The notes under the pieces: model-generated | Seen by the model: only the letters and a program-made list of their open reading frames with translations | Databases searched by the model: none | Told to the model about the DNA's origin: nothing | Source of the DNA: Pantoea vagans | Lineage (GTDB): Bacteria; Pseudomonadota; Gammaproteobacteria; Enterobacterales; Enterobacteriaceae | Direction: 5' to 3' | Assembly (NCBI RefSeq): GCF_004792415.1 | Contig: NZ_CP038853.1 | Location: 248,001 to 312,000 of the forward strand | DNA: 64,000 nucleotides | In this document: in pieces, positions 63,294-64,000 of the stretch | Numbering within the stretch: the first letter of the stretch is position 1 | How the letters are laid out: every line of letters starts with the position of its first letter | Translations under genes and position numbers: made by a program

Positions 63294-64000
63294 TCAGAGC
63301 ACTTTTTGTTCTGCGAGATCAAGGGCGAAATAGCTGAAAATCAGGTCCGCACCGGCGCGTTTAATCGCACCGAGACTTTCCAGCACCACATTACGCTCAT
63401 CAATGGCACCGGCCTGTGCGGCAAATTTGATCATTGCATATTCGCCACTCACCTGATACGCCGCCAGCGGCAGTTCGGTGCGTTCACGAATGTCGCGCAG
63501 AATATCCAGATAGGCACCTGCCGGCTTCACCATCAGTGAATCCGCGCCCTGAGCCGCATCAAGCAGCGATTCACGGACCGCTTCACGGCGGTTCATCGGG
63601 TTCATCTGGTAGGTTTTACGGTCGCCTTTCAGCGCCGTTCCGGCGGCTTCACGGAACGGGCCGTAAAACGATGAAGCGAATTTGGTGGAGTAGGACATGA
63701 TGGCGGTCTGGGTAAAGCCCGCCGCGTCCAGTGCCCGGCGAATCGCCTCAACCTGACCATCCATTGCCGCTGACGGCGCAATGAAATCCGCACCGGCTGC
63801 GGCGGCAACCACGGCCTGCTTACCCAGATTGGCCAGGGTTGCATCGTTATCGACGCCGTGATCGCAGAGCACGCCACAGTGACCGTGGCTGGTGTATTCG
63901 CAGAAGCAGGTGTCAGACATCACGATCATTTCCGGCACGGTGTCTTTGCAGATGCGGGACATGCGTGCCACCAGACCGTTTTCGTTCCAGGCATCGCTGC
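63294..64000 (-). CDS. hemB: Porphobilinogen synthase (5'-truncated by window edge)
   Basis: Condenses two 5-aminolevulinate to porphobilinogen in heme synthesis. The visible 235 residues cover the C-terminal two-thirds of about 325. Zinc cysteines are in [18 protein letters not shown], the Schiff-base lysines in [14 protein letters not shown] and [10 protein letters not shown]. The frame is open to the window edge ([13 protein letters not shown]), so the true start is outside. Matches E. coli HemB closely. Confidence 0.97.
   Translation of the reverse strand, partial: SDAWNENGLVARMSRICKDTVPEMIVMSDTCFCEYTSHGHCGVLCDHGVDNDATLANLGKQAVVAAAAGADFIAPSAAMDGQVEAIRRALDAAGFTQTAIMSYSTKFASSFYGPFREAAGTALKGDRKTYQMNPMNRREAVRESLLDAAQGADSLMVKPAGAYLDILRDIRERTELPLAAYQVSGEYAMIKFAAQAGAIDERNVVLESLGAIKRAGADLIFSYFALDLAEQKVL

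Noticed and set aside
1..64000. tRNA, rRNA, CRISPR array, prophage or insertion sequence
   Set aside because: I scanned for tRNA-like clover-leaf ends, regular spaced repeats and transposase or integrase genes and found none; a covariance search would be needed to be certain about small RNAs.

Overview
The window reads as ordinary chromosome of an enterobacterium (GC-rich, mostly short intergenic gaps, Shine-Dalgarno boxes before most genes). The block gor / rlmJ - prlC - rsmJ - uspA / uspB - pitA - yhiN (about 42-54 kb) has the gene order of the E. coli 78-min region with local changes. Together with mqo, a phosphoketolase, the L-galactonate genes and plant-associated sugar functions, this points to Erwiniaceae, most likely Pantoea or a close relative. 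That assignment is inference from remembered gene content. I see no rRNA, tRNA, CRISPR array, prophage or intact insertion sequence.

Layout. 0-8 kb: phosphoketolase (its C-terminal end runs off the left edge), malate:quinone oxidoreductase, an AhpD-like protein divergent from a MocR regulator, ybdJ, the manganese exporter mntP behind an MntR box, and a free-standing 25-codon gene with its own promoter and hairpin. 8-12 kb: cupin regulator, acetyltransferase, and a two-gene hydrolase operon of unknown role. 11.7-15.3 kb: L-galactonate locus lgoT, lgoR and divergent lgoD, with a 22-bp palindrome between lgoR and lgoD. 15.3-18 kb: nucleoside hydrolase, fluoride riboswitch plus crcB, TIM-barrel isomerase. 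18-25 kb: esterase and glutathionyl-hydroquinone reductase with a LysR regulator, FemAB-like protein, ABC exporter, acetyltransferase and an orphan sugar-binding protein. 25-29 kb: organic-anion transporter with an overlapping 2-hydroxyacid dehydrogenase, then an HD-GYP c-di-GMP phosphodiesterase. 29-36.4 kb: kdpFABC and kdpD, split by a 151-bp palindromic repeat and lacking kdpE. 36.4-42 kb: yqhA, LysR regulator/MFS pair, cation/proton antiporter, two exported proteins. 42-54.7 kb: the conserved gor-pitA-yhiN block plus an aldo/keto reductase. 54.9-59.5 kb: unknown membrane-protein pair, LacI regulator, SDR, and galP-like symporter with a CRP site. 59.6-64 kb: queH, a MarA-like regulator that looks frameshifted, exported hydrolase, diguanylate cyclase and hemB (cut by the right edge).

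Functional themes: sugar-acid and sugar uptake (lgoT/lgoD, the 25.4-kb transporter/dehydrogenase pair, galP-like), metal and ion homeostasis (mntP, crcB, kdp, pitA, cation/proton antiporter), thiol and redox metabolism (gor, glutathionyl-hydroquinone reductase, AhpD-like), c-di-GMP turnover (HD-GYP and GGDEF proteins) and RNA modification (rlmJ, rsmJ, queH, rbn).

No large novel system such as a defence island or biosynthetic cluster is evident. The points I find most worth checking are the kdp locus (KdpE-type operator kept, repeat element inserted, kdpE absent), the likely frameshift in the MarA-like gene, the 25-codon gene, the unexplained structured element at 6574-6649, the unknown two-gene operons at 9.4-11.7 and 55-56 kb, and several strong operator palindromes.
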